From: Scilla litardierei | Lineage: Eukaryota > Streptophyta > Magnoliopsida > Asparagales > Asparagaceae | Direction: 5' to 3' | Assembly: GCA_030789695.1 (NCBI GenBank) | Contig: CM061133.1 | Span: forward strand, 100,025,128-100,089,127 | DNA: 64,000 nucleotides | Part shown: positions 11,632 through 21,871 of the stretch, piece by piece | How the letters are laid out: every line of letters starts with the position of its first letter | How positions within the stretch are numbered: the stretch's first letter is position 1 | Notes under the pieces: model-generated | What the model was told of the DNA's origin: nothing | The model's database searches: none | What the model saw: only the letters and a program-made list of their open reading frames with translations | Made by a program: the position numbers and the translations under genes

Positions 11632-12721
11632 ATGCAAAAACCCCTTAGCCAATATTCCCAAAATTCCTCCATTTTCAGAAAAAGAATTCGAAGTCACCCT
11701 CTCATTGCTTCATCTTCTTTACCTCATCCTCGTCAATATCCATCAACTCGTCGTCAACGATTGGCGACCATGGCAAACACTCCATTTCATGCCGAGTGCT
11801 ACAACGACTACAACGACAATGTCATTCAAACCTATCACATTATCCCTCTTTGTCAAGATGTCAAGCTCTTTCATCTTTGGGGGGGATGACACTCCCTATT
11901 TCCCAATTTTTGTTAAAGAATTTTATGCCAACTTGATCGTTACCCGTGATGATTATCATATCACTATTGATACGGTAGTCAAAGGTGTTCATATGCACCT
12001 TGATTACGAATCTCTTTCCAAAAGTCTAGGAATTCGTCAAGCCAACAATTCCGGCCTCGGCATCCCTCTCACCGATTCCCGAATTCTTGCTCGCCTTAGT
12101 CCAAATTTCCGCTTATGAATGAAGGCCATAGAACTCAATCATATCCCTTGCCTACTTTTAAAGTTGATCATCTATAACCTTATTCCCAAATCCGGATCCT
12201 TCAATTATGTCAACGAAGATCGTTCTCAAGCCCTCGATGCCATCATGGGTGGCATTAAAGTTAATTGGTTCATCCTTATCATGAAAATACTCGCAAAACC
12301 CGTCTATAGCCACATTTTCCTTCCTAGTACAATCACTAGGATACTCCAACATTTTGGTGTCCCACTTGACCGTGAAGTTTCCTACTACAACACTCAACGG
12401 ATTGATTACACCGTTATTCAATGGATGGAACTTCCACCTCCTCCATCGCAGGTTGAAGTCTCTCCTTTGGAACAACCACGTCCACCTCGTCAACACAAAC
12501 AAACCTTCAATCCTAATCGTCCTACTACAACTCCTCCTCCTCCTCCTCCAAGACTCTCCGTTCAAGACCAACTCAACAATCTCTGTACCGACATAGATAC
12601 CTGTTTTGAGGGTATTCAAACCCACTTAAGTGGATTTGAGGAACGTCTTGATCATTTGGGAGATAACTTGGAGCACATGCAAGAGAGCCAAGCAAAGATT
12701 GTTAGTTACTTTGAACAATGA
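11632..12721 (+). pseudogene. Envelope-like frame of element D (plant Sirevirus type)
   Basis: A third gene after pol is typical of the SIRE group; its product has no proven role. From an ATG at 11632 the frame runs to a run of seven G (11879-11885), where it shifts to the frame that continues to 12721. That frame is cut by a TGA at 12116. The middle (VKEFYANL, VKGVHMHLDYESL, then LIPKSGS and INWF-like stretches) resembles the domain Pfam calls putative plant transposon protein, usual in such ORFs. A proline-rich stretch (about 12440-12560) follows, then a predicted coiled coil (LNNLCTDIDTCFEGIQTHL to the end). I see no convincing signal peptide or C-terminal membrane anchor. Joined length is about 360 residues. 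The G7 shift could be a mutation or a sequencing artefact. Confidence 0.7.
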
Positions 12722-13392
12722 GAGCCTTATTTTCCCTTAGGCTCACGCTATCAACCACCTCCTCCTCCGAAATATTGACAGAAATCGCCCCCAGAACTTT
12801 TTGCACTTTGGCCGACCAATCACATCAATTGGTCGACTATTATTTGCAGTTTTAGTTTTAGTGTTGTTTCGGTTGTGTTTCTATTTAAATTTGTGTCCTT
12901 TTTTGTTTTCATTTGGATGTCAGTTGGTCAGTCCCATTGTATCTTTTTTAGCACTATGTATCTTTTATTAATATAATGCAATTTACTTTTCTCCATAGTT
13001 CTGTCTTTCTATTTTGGTCGACCAAAGCACTCTGTTGGCCGACCAATATGAGTTAAAATTCCCATTTTTGGCTGATTTGACAGGGGGGAGAAAAATACTT
13101 ATAAAAATTTAAAAAAATTCTATAGTGTTATGTTTAAAGGGACAGTCATTTACTTATTTCATTTAAAAAACAAGACATCATTCACAAAAGATGCTCTCAT
13201 TTCCATTATCTTTACTATAAGAGATATGATATACATTCAAAATGATGCTCTCATCCTTTATTTTTGTATTTAAATTATATGTTCACATGGCATATGAAAC
13301 AAATATTTAGGGGGAGCTTCTTCTCTTTTCATGTCATAAACATTTTTTAATATATTATTAAATGTTTGTAAAATCATCAAAAGGGGGGAGAA
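12722..13392 (+). other. 3' untranslated region and polypurine tracts of element D
   Basis: Non-coding. Three purine tracts are visible: CAGGGGGGAGAAAAA (13081), TTAGGGGGAGC (13308) and AAAAGGGGGGAGAA (13379-13392), the last directly before the LTR. Several polypurine tracts per element are a known Sirevirus trait. GGCCGACCAATC and GGTCGACC palindromes occur at 12810-12835 and 13015-13050. Confidence 0.7.
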
Positions 13393-14541
13393 TGTTAGAA
13401 ACTCACAACTCCTCATAAGGTTTTGATGATATAAACATATTATATGTGTATACTAACTTTATCTATGAAGATTTTATAGACCTACTCAGATCAGATAAAT
13501 CATCAGACTACACCTTGCAAGAAGCATCAAGTTCAAGTTGAAGCTTATCGACAAATTTTTATAACTTGTGATACTTGATGTAATCTTTATTTTCTTTCTT
13601 GCAAATACTTAGAATGTGAAAGACTTGATGATGGTCTATCATAGTTGTCTCGGGTTCGTCCTCAAAAATTTAGTAAAAGACCAAATTGGTCGACCATTAC
13701 CCTCTTCTGGTCGACTAATCACAAATTCCAGAAATTCAGAAAATTCCAAAATTTTCCCAGAACTATTCTTAAGTCATTAGGATCATTTTCTAAGAATTTT
13801 CCAAATTTGTTTTTTCAAAATTTTAGTCGACCAATCAGGATGATTGGCAGACCAGTCAGTTTTCATAATAACTATAATGTTCTGATTTTTGATTAAATAA
13901 TCAGTTTTTATAACTGATTATATCAGTTTCTCAAACCACCTCAAACGGCCATATTTTTGCACGTTTATGTCAGTTTATGGTAGTTTTGGTTGTCAGTTTT
14001 CTGGCTTTTCCCGAAACAATGCTTCAACAGTCAAAACCAAAAATTGGCAAAAATATTGGTCGACTAATAACCCATATTGGTCGACCAATTTGACAAAAAT
14101 AGTTTAGAATTTTTTGAAAATTTAGACAGTAATCCAACGTTCAAAAACTACCCTTTTGGCCTATAAATAGACCCCAAGACCTCTGCCTAAACACACGAAA
14201 TAATTCTCTCTCTATCTCTCTCCTATGCTTAAGTGTTCTTTCTCTCACTAGAAAGAGAGCTGTTTTTAGATTTCTTTGGGGAACCTCTGCATAAATTCTT
14301 CCTCAACTAGAAGCCCATTCTCCAAGCGTGTTCTACCATCAATTCTCAGCCAGAACCTTGGAGAATCCATCACCAACCTTGCGTCATAACTCCTACATTA
14401 TCAAGGCTATATGTGATATTGTTTCATACTCTTTCTTAACTTTATTTGGTGAATCTCTTGTTGAAGCGATTGTACAATTTTGCAATATGTGGAGTGTTGG
14501 CATCTTTGTATGTTGATTACTTGCTGGGAGCAAGTGTTTTA
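13393..14541 (+). repeat. 3' LTR of element D, left part
   Basis: It starts TGTTAGAAACTCAC after the last purine tract and carries GGTCGACC-type palindromes (13680-13700, 13825-13860, 14055-14095), a TATA box at 14162 and the start of the transcribed region. It is interrupted at 14541 by element E; the rest is at 33897-34110. Total LTR length without the insert is about 1.36 kb. The 5' LTR is outside the window. Confidence 0.75.
14162..14170 (+). promoter_or_regulatory. TATA box of element D LTR
   Basis: TATAAATAG about 770 bp into the LTR, downstream of the GGTCGACC palindromes and followed by a CT-rich stretch (14203-14225) likely near the RNA start. Confidence 0.55.
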
Positions 14542-16334
14542 TGTTGAGTATTGGACTTCTCCCTACTTGGTGTTAATGATGAGCAAACATTAATACTTGT
14601 GACTAATCCCCTATTTTGCAGTTAATCCATTGCATAAGCTTATTATGAAGATCTACTTGCAATGGATGACACTCAAAGTTCATTGAAGGCAAATGAAATG
14701 GATTGGATGATCGTGGATGGTGTTTGAAGCTCCATGAAGACTTCAAGATCATACGTTGGATAAAAGAGAGAATTCGTCAATGTAAATTTCTTTTATCTCT
14801 TCTAGTATGTAGCTTAGAAGTAGAACATTGATGGAGCACACACACACATCCTCATTTCAGTCTTAGGACATCTATAGATCAATTGTCCTTAGACTCCAAT
14901 TCATTTCTCTTTTGATTGTGTCTGTATTGTTTATAACAGTCAACTGTGAACACTTTACAGTCGCCTGTCTCAAAAACAGTCGACAATGTTTTGTTCTACA
15001 GTCGCCTGTTATGCACAAACTTTTACAATCTAGTTTTGGGCTTCTCTGTCCTATTTCCCACAAGCGACTCATGAATGATTTACAGTCGCCTGTCCAAGTG
15101 ACAGTCGACTGTGTGTTGTGAATCAGTCACCTGTCTGTCATTTGCCCAAACTCTGTTGATCTGTATTTTTACGGCCAGTCGATTAATGTTGAATATATAG
15201 TCGACTGTCTATTGGATCAGTCGACTATCTATGCTGCAACAGTCGTCTGTCTGTGAGCCAATTTGTTGACTCAGCTCTCTGGAAATTCTCAGGGTATTTG
15301 ACATTCGTCTGTATAAGGATTTACAGTCGCCTGTTCTGATTAACAGTCGACGGTTTTATCCGCAGCAGTCGTCTGTCCTGTTATCTCAGAAGATTTCCAG
15401 AATTCTTTAACTTACCCATCTTTCGGCCTGTCGCATGTTGGTTTAATAGTCGACTTTCTCTCCTTCATCAATCGACTGTCTACGCGGTAAGTTACCGTTA
15501 TGATTTCTCACCTATCCTTGCTGACTGTGCAACAGTCGACTGTGGTTTCTTCAACAGTCGAGTATCGCGAGCGCAGATTCTATCCGTTGAGATTTTTCTC
15601 ACGGATTCCTAAAGGGGTTTTGCCTAATCTATTTTGTGGATTTAAGAAACCTATATAAGGGGCTTCTACTGTTCCATTGAAAGGTTACCTAGGCTATTGC
15701 AAAATCTCTCAAGCTTTCATTCTCAAGTTTAAAAGCTCTCAAATCCAAAGCCCTTAGAATTCCAATCTTTGATCTCTTGCTCTCCAACCTAGAACCAAAG
15801 AGTTATCTTCTAGGCATTTGGTACAGTCAAGAGAAAGGGCTTTCTCCTCTCTTCCAAGAGAATTTTCAACACAAAACACACTTCTCCTTCAAGTTCTACT
15901 TCAAGGCATAGGTGATTGTAAGTGTTGCTTTCATATTTCATAACCTTAGTTATTTGAATTTGCTCTCGGGTTGTGAGATTGGTGTGCTTGCTCCCAAGTT
16001 GTGGGAGTCAAGGTCAATCGATTGTATTTCGATTTCACTTGTAGGGTTGCTACAAGTAGGTTTTTAAGGAAACCTCAAGTTAGGGTTCTAACTTGAGTAT
16101 CCGGAGGTATCCGGGTGGAAGGGACGTAGGATTACCGAGAACAAGTCGGGAAGTGACTTGGGTAATCCGAACCCTTGAAACATCTCTGCGTTTGAGTGTG
16201 TTTCATTTTAGGTTTAATTTTTATTCCGCATTATTTTGTTGGATTGCATTTAAATTGGTGTAACTATCTTTTTAAATTGCATAAACAATATTCATCCCCC
16301 TTCTAGTGTTTTCCCCATAGACAGGATTCTTATA
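14542..16334 (+). repeat. 5' LTR of element E (about 1793 bp)
   Basis: It starts TGTTGAGTATTGGAC and ends GGATTCTTATA two bases before the primer site; the same start and end (ending TTACA) delimit the 3' LTR. About 19 copies of CAGTCGACTGT or its CAGTCGCCTGT variant lie in 14935-15560, upstream of the TATA box. The downstream part has AACAAGTCGGGAAGTGACTT (16141-16160), shared with element L on the other strand. Confidence 0.88.
15652..15660 (+). promoter_or_regulatory. TATA box of element E 5' LTR
   Basis: TATATAAGG directly downstream of the palindrome array; the same box is at 33209-33217 in the 3' LTR. Confidence 0.6.
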
Positions 16335-16336
16335 AT

Positions 16337-16348
16337 TGGTATCAGAGC
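16337..16348 (+). other. Primer binding site of element E
   Basis: TGGTATCAGAGC, complementary to the 3' end of plant initiator tRNA-Met, the standard copia primer. It lies two bases after the 5' LTR. Confidence 0.88.
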
Positions 16349-16362
16349 GCAAGGTTTTAGCT

Positions 16363-16519
16363 ATGGCATCCAACAACAACAACGTTCCTCCTCCGCCTTC
16401 ATACAACAATCACGACCGTGATGGAGCATCCACACTTTTCGAAGGTCAATCTATGGTGCGTCCTCTGCGTTTCAATGGCACAAACGTTGGCTATTGAAAA
16501 TGTAGGATGGAGACGTTCC
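16363..16519 (+). pseudogene. Gag of element E, first part (interrupted by element F)
   Basis: It starts at an ATG 15 bases after the primer site. The protein begins with an asparagine and proline run (MASNNNNVPPPP), then a stretch like the start of copia gag (RPLRFNGTNVGY). The next codon, a Trp in relatives, is a TGA stop (16496). The frame is cut at 16519 by element F; GTTCC at 16515-16519 is repeated at 23902-23906. Confidence 0.82.
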
Positions 16520-18518
16520 TGACGTGCGTTTATGTTTCATATATTCACGCACGTTTTCTTTTGTGTTTCCCGTATTTTCCGCCGTCTTTTATTCGGTTTC
16601 TCGTATTTTCTTGTTTTCTTTCACTTTTCCGTGTTTTTGGTATTTTGCAGGAATTTCTAGCATTTGGGACATAAAACGACGATATTATGAGTCCCCGGAG
16701 CAACGGGAGGAGTCACGCGTGATCCAGGGGGTCAAACGACCAAGATTGCCACTTTTCAGCCCCCACCCGATCGGTTGGACACAGCCAACCGATCGGGTGA
16801 TGCACGCGTGCACGACACGGACTGAGTTGGAGCGAGGAGCAAAGTCAACCGACCGGTTCGTCGATCGGTTCATCCCAACAGAGTTCTCAGGAAAATGGAG
16901 CTGAACTCCAATCGATCGGGTGACCTTCACCCGATCGGTTCATCTGTAGCCGATTCCTCCGAAGGACGACCCGGTCATGCCACCCGCTCTCCTCTGCGCC
17001 CGGTTGAAGCTCCCGAAGCCCGATGGCCGAAGCAACAAGCCGCTCACCCGATCGGTTGACATTTCAACCGATCGGGTGGCCTTTTCGTCCCCTTTCGCGC
17101 ACCGCTGCTCATTCATTGAAGATCTGCTATCATTCCAGAAGGATTTTGGGTGATCTCTTATTTTTCTAGCGTCGGCATCGTCGTTAGCTTTCCAACAATA
17201 GGTCGCATGCCCAAATCCAATTTTTCTAGATTTTTCTGAAATTTTCTGAGCGCAGCTATGTGCTGAAGCTGGCTGCAGTCTGGAATTTCATTTCACCCGA
17301 TCGGTTGACTTGTCAACCGACCGGGTGAGATCTGTTTCTGCGAATCTAAGCTCTCTGTTTATTCCACCCGATCGGGTGAGTTTCCACCCGATCGGGTGGG
17401 CCTTTTTTGACAGTTCTAGACCCGAACTGTTAAGGTTTTTTGGGGGGTTTATAAATAGAAGTTGGGGGACGACTTGGAGAGGGTTCTTTTTCAGTTTTTT
17501 AGGGCTTTTTGCCCCTTCTCTTGTGAAGCTTAGGGTAGATTAGATTAGGTCTTTGCTCAATAAATCTTGTACCGGATTGTTGGATTCGAATCAAGATAAG
17601 TATTTTTCTTCTCTCATTTTCTATTGTATTGTGTTGTTTTCATTTTGCTCAATGGTGAATGTTTGTATTTTATTTGTTTTGCTTGTTTTTATGTTTCTCA
17701 CCATGGAGTAGTGTTGATGAACCCTAATACGGGTTAGAGTAGGATTGATGCTTGGGTTGTTTCATTTGACTTGGTTGCATGGCATGTGTTCGATGAAATG
17801 CGTCAATGGGGATTTCTAGCAATCTGGGTCCAATTCGTACGACGACACACTAGTTGTGTTGGGGGTTGGGGTCCGGTGCTTGTCTAGTCAAGATCCGCTT
17901 CGATGTATTGCTAGAAATCACATTTGACCTATTTGGCCAGTATGGTTACGCGGGGGTGTTTCATTGTCATTGGCGGGAGAAAGACCGCCTCTGACCGTCG
18001 GGCCAAGGGGGAATAAACTTGGTGGTTGACTCCCTAGCCATAGCTCACGCCCCCAGCGTAGACATCGAGTCCTAGCGCGCGGGAGCGGCTTGGACAAATT
18101 GTTGGGAGATATCATTGTGGCCTTAATGCTCCCGGTTGCGGAAGGTGTTAATGGACATGGGAATGCCCACCGTCCAGAACCGGGTAGGCCTAGCGTGCTT
18201 GGCACCGACCGGAATATCGGGCCATGGACGCTAGGTACCACCTTTTGGGGCAATGTCTCACCCTGGGTCAAGTCAAGTGCCAAGTGTCATGAATGCTCTA
18301 GCCCGTGTTAGCGGGGATTCATTTCGTGTCTTTTTCATTTCTTTCTTTTATTTCTACACTTCACCCACATTATCCGCGTAGCTAGCACACGACCTAGGCG
18401 AGGCTAGTAGCCACTCAAGCCATCCACCTCCCTGAGTTAGATAAACCCGCACCCTACACTAACCGTGCACTTGCGGTAAAACGACACCGCGCCCATACCG
18501 TAAACGAGGCGCCGGTCA
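16520..18518 (+). repeat. 5' LTR of element F (1999 bp)
   Basis: TGACG...GGTCA ends give a short inverted repeat TGAC/GTCA. Contents: palindromes of CACCCGATCGG type (16764-17400), a TATA box at 17450, the GGCGGGAGAAAGACCGCC block (17973), and a terminal block with CACTTGCGGTAAAACG. It differs from the 3' LTR by scattered changes and about 10 bases near 16900 missing in the 3' copy. Confidence 0.9.
17450..17458 (+). promoter_or_regulatory. TATA box of element F 5' LTR
   Basis: TATAAATAG follows a G run after the CCGATCGG palindrome region. The 3' LTR has it at 22834-22842 and element B at 5812-5820. Confidence 0.6.
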
Positions 18519-18524
18519 AGTTTT

Positions 18525-18542
18525 TGGCGCCGTTGCCGGGGA
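18525..18542 (+). other. Primer binding site of element F
   Basis: TGGCGCCGTTGCCGGGGA, six bases after the 5' LTR. In Athila-type gypsy elements this sequence is usually reported as complementary to the 3' end of tRNA-Asp. Confidence 0.75.
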
Positions 18543-18751
18543 GGCGTTCGGTTTGATATTAGCTTAGCTTGGGTTCGTTAGACTACGCATAAAAACACAA
18601 AAAAAAATTTCTTTTTCTTTTTTTAAAAAAATATTCAATTACCAAGAAATTTTTCCCCCACCATTATATTATCTTTTTGTTATCCTCTTGTACTATTGAC
18701 GCTCCTCTCTAGTTTTCTTATTTTTGTTGTACATGTATCTTTGATATTACC

Positions 18752-18900
18752 ATGTGGACATCAAATTTCGATGCTCAGATGGGAGGATACGATCCTTATC
18801 CAGCTGTGGTTTGTGAGACTTGTGGGATGGCGGGGCACGTGTATTATGATTGCCCATTTACGTTTGAGAGCCTCCCCCGCTCCAAGGCCAAACATTTTCC
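18752..18900 (+). pseudogene. Gag zinc-knuckle region of element F
   Basis: The frame from 18752 (MWTSNFDAQMGG...) contains CETCGMAGHVYYDC (about 18812-18853), an intact CX2CX4HX4C zinc knuckle as in retrotransposon nucleocapsids, which bind RNA. Downstream, the likely continuation (QPYTPPQTQEESSLVSLLES) is in another frame, so a frameshift lies near 18880-18900 next to a C5 run. No capsid region is recognisable upstream; only about 200 bases lie between the primer site and this frame, so most of gag has been lost. Confidence 0.6.
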
Positions 18901-19719
18901 CACAACCTTAGCCCAAACACCTCCCATCCATTTCCTCAACCTTATACCCCTCCACAAACACAAGAAGAATCAAGCCTCGTGTCTCTCCTTGAAAGTGCCA
19001 TGTTTAACCAAGGCCAAATATTACAAAACTTGATGGTACCAATCACCGAGCCGACACCGAGGAGAGGGGATGAAGGAGAGGATATACCCACCTTCATGGT
19101 TGAGACCACCATGCCATCGGCCACCATAGACACATCTCATGCCGATGCCCCAATTTTCCCACACTACCACTTGGATGACGAAGCATTTTTTGATGATGAT
19201 AGTGAGGATGGGGAGATTTCCCTAGGATCTGTGGGAGAGACTTTTCATCTTTATCTGGATACCCCATATGAGTCCTATGAGAGCACTGAGGAGACCACGG
19301 AGCTTATGCATACCGGCAAGGAGGATGTGTGTGAGGACGACGACACCACGACCACATGCGAGTGGTCCGCTCCACATCCACCTCCACAGCCATCTTTGTC
19401 ACAGCTTCCTCCTTGGTCGGTGGTCAACCATGAGGATGTCATTCAGGACATCGGGCAGATGGAGGAGCATGAGCATATCGTCGAGGAGGATGTGCATGAG
19501 GGCTTGGATACGATCGTCCACTTCATGGAGCCCGAGCCACATCTACCTCTACCGTCACGCTCCACTTCTTCTGCGGCTGAGCATCTACTTGAGCATATTG
19601 CCCCTATTCAGGGAGATTTTCATACTCACTCTCACTCCACATTTGAGTCTCGCTTTTCACGTCCTATTTCTTTAGACTCATATATATTTGACACACCATA
19701 TCTCTCACAGGACACATGA
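18901..19719 (+). CDS. Acidic C-terminal gag or accessory frame of element F, unknown function
   Basis: Open in one frame from about 18901; the first ATG is at 18979 (MSLLESAMFNQGQ), giving 246 residues. The start resembles the QQ-rich helix after the zinc knuckle in Athila gag. The rest is very acidic (DDEAFFDDDSEDGEISL, EDVCEDDDTTTT, MEEHEHIVEEDVHEG) with Pro, His and Ser-rich stretches, and looks disordered. There are no protease or polymerase motifs. It ends in a TGA at 19717, but the same frame stays open after it to 20112, so the two may once have been one protein of about 400 residues. Unbroken length argues for some past selection. Function unknown. Confidence 0.5.
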   Translation, partial: HNLSPNTSHPFPQPYTPPQTQEESSLVSLLESAMFNQGQILQNLMVPITEPTPRRGDEGEDIPTFMVETTMPSATIDTSHADAPIFPHYHLDDEAFFDDDSEDGEISLGSVGETFHLYLDTPYESYESTEETTELMHTGKEDVCEDDDTTTTCEWSAPHPPPQPSLSQLPPWSVVNHEDVIQDIGQMEEHEHIVEEDVHEGLDTIVHFMEPEPHLPLPSRSTSSAAEHLLEHIAPIQGDFHTHSHSTFESRFSRPISLDSYIFDTPYLSQDT

Positions 19720-19746
19720 TCGACTTCCCTTGAGGTATGCTGCGGT

Positions 19747-20112
19747 GTGTCACCACCTGGAGAGCAACTTCACATGGAGAGCGGGGATTTGATCGTCGCT
19801 AGCACAGAGGATAGCATACCATTTCCAGGGAGTGTTCGCCACATTTCATATATTTTACCATCATTTACCGGCGACTATCTCTGTGATACATTTATTTTGG
19901 GAAATAATTTCTTGCCATGGACTAATGCACCTCGTCCTTTGCAGGTCACAGGTGGACACCTACGAGGGATGCTTGGAGGTGCATTGCTTGGGTCCATTGG
20001 CACACGTAGCACAGCGCTTCTGGCGGAGCCACAGAAGGAGCAGTTAGAGCAGCTACCTGCCCCGCTTCAGATCTTGGATCCGCCTATGCTCAGGTGTATC
20101 CTAATCCAGTAG
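19747..20112 (+). CDS. Downstream frame of element F, unknown
   Basis: 121 residues from 19747 (MSPPGEQLHMESGD...) in the same frame as the acidic frame and separated from it by a single TGA and 27 bases. It holds a short hydrophobic stretch (VRHISYILPSFTGDYLCDTFILG) and a Gly-rich stretch (GGHLRGMLGGALLGS). I recognise no family. It is either the end of a longer protein cut by one stop, or chance. Confidence 0.35.
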   Translation: MSPPGEQLHMESGDLIVASTEDSIPFPGSVRHISYILPSFTGDYLCDTFILGNNFLPWTNAPRPLQVTGGHLRGMLGGALLGSIGTRSTALLAEPQKEQLEQLPAPLQILDPPMLRCILIQ

Positions 20113-20586
20113 TGTAAAAATTTACAGCTTTCTAGTTTATATTTGAATAATCTCGTTTTCTCTCATTAGCGAGGGGAGCGTATCTAGGATTTGCTTTTGC
20201 ATCATAACAACCCTTCATGTCATGCCCTTCTATCATTTCACCCTCATCCTCTTCCGAGGAGAATGAGCACACCGTCTCTCCAGCATTTTGATTTCTTTCT
20301 TTTCTTTTCCGATCTTCCCCTTGCATATTTCTGCATCACATTAATCATATCGTTTCGCTGGCATTGTCATGTTCAACTTGGGGGAAATCGATTTGTGTAC
20401 ATGTTTTCACGTGTCGTTGTTGTGTGTCTGTGTCTAGGTGTTCTTTTGTCATGTTTTATATCTTTTATTTGAGTGTTTCTTTTTCTTTATTTTTTAGTTT
20501 CGCTCGTGTGTTTTTTGTGTTTTTCATTTTTTTTTGTCGGTGCGTAACTCCCCCCCATTTTCATTGCCCTCCCGTATTCACTACTA
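20113..20586 (+). other. Non-coding tail of element F, first part
   Basis: T-rich sequence with no supported frame. It leads into the first hairpin. Runs such as TTTTTCATTTTTTTTTGT (20519-20536) give spurious Phe-rich frames. Confidence 0.5.
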
Positions 20587-20623
20587 TTGCATTGAGGACA
20601 ATGCAAGTTTTAGCTTGGGGGAG
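20587..20623 (+). other. First AGGA-loop hairpin with purine tract in element F
   Basis: TTGCATTG (20587-20594) and CAATGCAA (20599-20606) make a perfect 8-bp stem with loop AGGA. GTTTTAGCTTGGGGGAG follows. Similar CATTGAGGACAATG plus TTTGGGGG strings are known from non-coding regions of Athila-type elements. It lies 1.3 kb before the LTR, so the purine tract may be an internal second-strand start, or the hairpin may act in RNA packaging. Confidence 0.65.
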
Positions 20624-21871
20624 TCGCACTTCGCACGTCATTTGTCTCTTTTTCTTCGCTATTTGAGTCGTTTTTCTCCGTCTTTTTCTTTTTCTTTTTC
20701 TTTTCTTCTTTTGTTCTCTCTCTCCTAGAGATGACCCCATATGATGAATTGCCACAAAATCACACACACACCTAGCACGGCTTCGATAATCACATTCACT
20801 AACCTCAGGAAGCCGAGTCCTCTTGCATTTCATGCATCATGGGTCCACTTAGCTTTCTTGTGAGTCGAGTGTCGTGACTAGCATTTGGTGTGCTTCTACC
20901 TTGTGATTATGTTTTATATACCTATTCTTGGTTGACCCCTAGATTATCATGCTTCGATTTGAATATGCGGTATTTGCTTCTACTATCTGCTTCTATATGC
21001 ATGCTATATTTATATCGTATATTTCAATTCGCATGTGTCGGGATTCCACAAACAAGGACTAGGATAACCCATTTAGCCTATGCTCTATTTAGCGAGAATA
21101 GTTTCCTTTGCCAAAGTGTTTAGATTTTGACTTCTTTTTTGTTTTACTTGGTGCAAATCCACTCGTCGTGTACCGTTCTCCCACTTGGGAGAGTACACAT
21201 GTGTTAAGCCAAAAACCCAAAAATCCAAAAAAAAAAGAGAAAAGAAAAGAAAAACCCAAAAAGAAAAGAAAAGAAAAATTTTGTATAGCCAAAAAGCCAA
21301 AAAAATACAAATACCCAAAACCCAAAAAAAATTGCAAGTGTGAATATTTTTCCTATCTACCGAGAATAAAGGGAAGGCGAGAATTTGCACCGAGTGTTCT
21401 ACTCCACATCATCTCAACCCCCATCGTTTTCGAAAACACTTGGCTTAGGAACTTTTTAGCTAGTATCTAGGCTATAGTGGCGTGATTTCCTTGGCCCTAG
21501 TTGTGAAGTCCCCGATGCATGATACGTTTCACTTCTTACTCTTCTCATGCATGCTTGAACTAATATTCACCGCAATTTCAAATTCGAATCGGTATTTGGG
21601 TCATCTCCTGAATTTGCGTATATGAGCTCATAGCACATTGTAGAAAGCGACACCATTTGCTAGCACACGACCGCACTCGCACGCGCTTCACCGCGTGGGC
21701 CCACGACACTTATTTGGACTCGTTTTCCTAGGTTTAGTGATGAGATTTGACGTTTGCTTGCTTGGTGTGTCGTTTTTGATTTTGTTGGCTCTGACGGGCG
21801 ATATAGGATATAGAGTTTTCTTTTTCTCTCTTTCTCTCTATTTTCTCCCTCCGAGCTCCTATTCTCACTCG
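20624..21871 (+). other. Non-coding tail of element F, second part
   Basis: No supported gene. It holds a pyrimidine tract (20647-20726), an A-rich stretch with repeated AAAACCCAAAAA and AAAAGAAAAG (21206-21325), then sequence conserved with element B (from about 21270). The two A-rich and T-rich runs produce low-complexity frames that are not genes. Confidence 0.6.

Noticed and set aside
17918..18311. Frames on both strands (121 and 73 residues) repeated at 23301-23694
   Set aside because: They lie inside both LTRs of element F. The same block is diverged with indels in B and K, so no protein is conserved.
20191..20833. Several overlapping Phe/Ser-rich and Lys/Arg-rich frames
   Set aside because: They come from pyrimidine and T runs in the non-coding tail of element F on both strands; no domain is visible.
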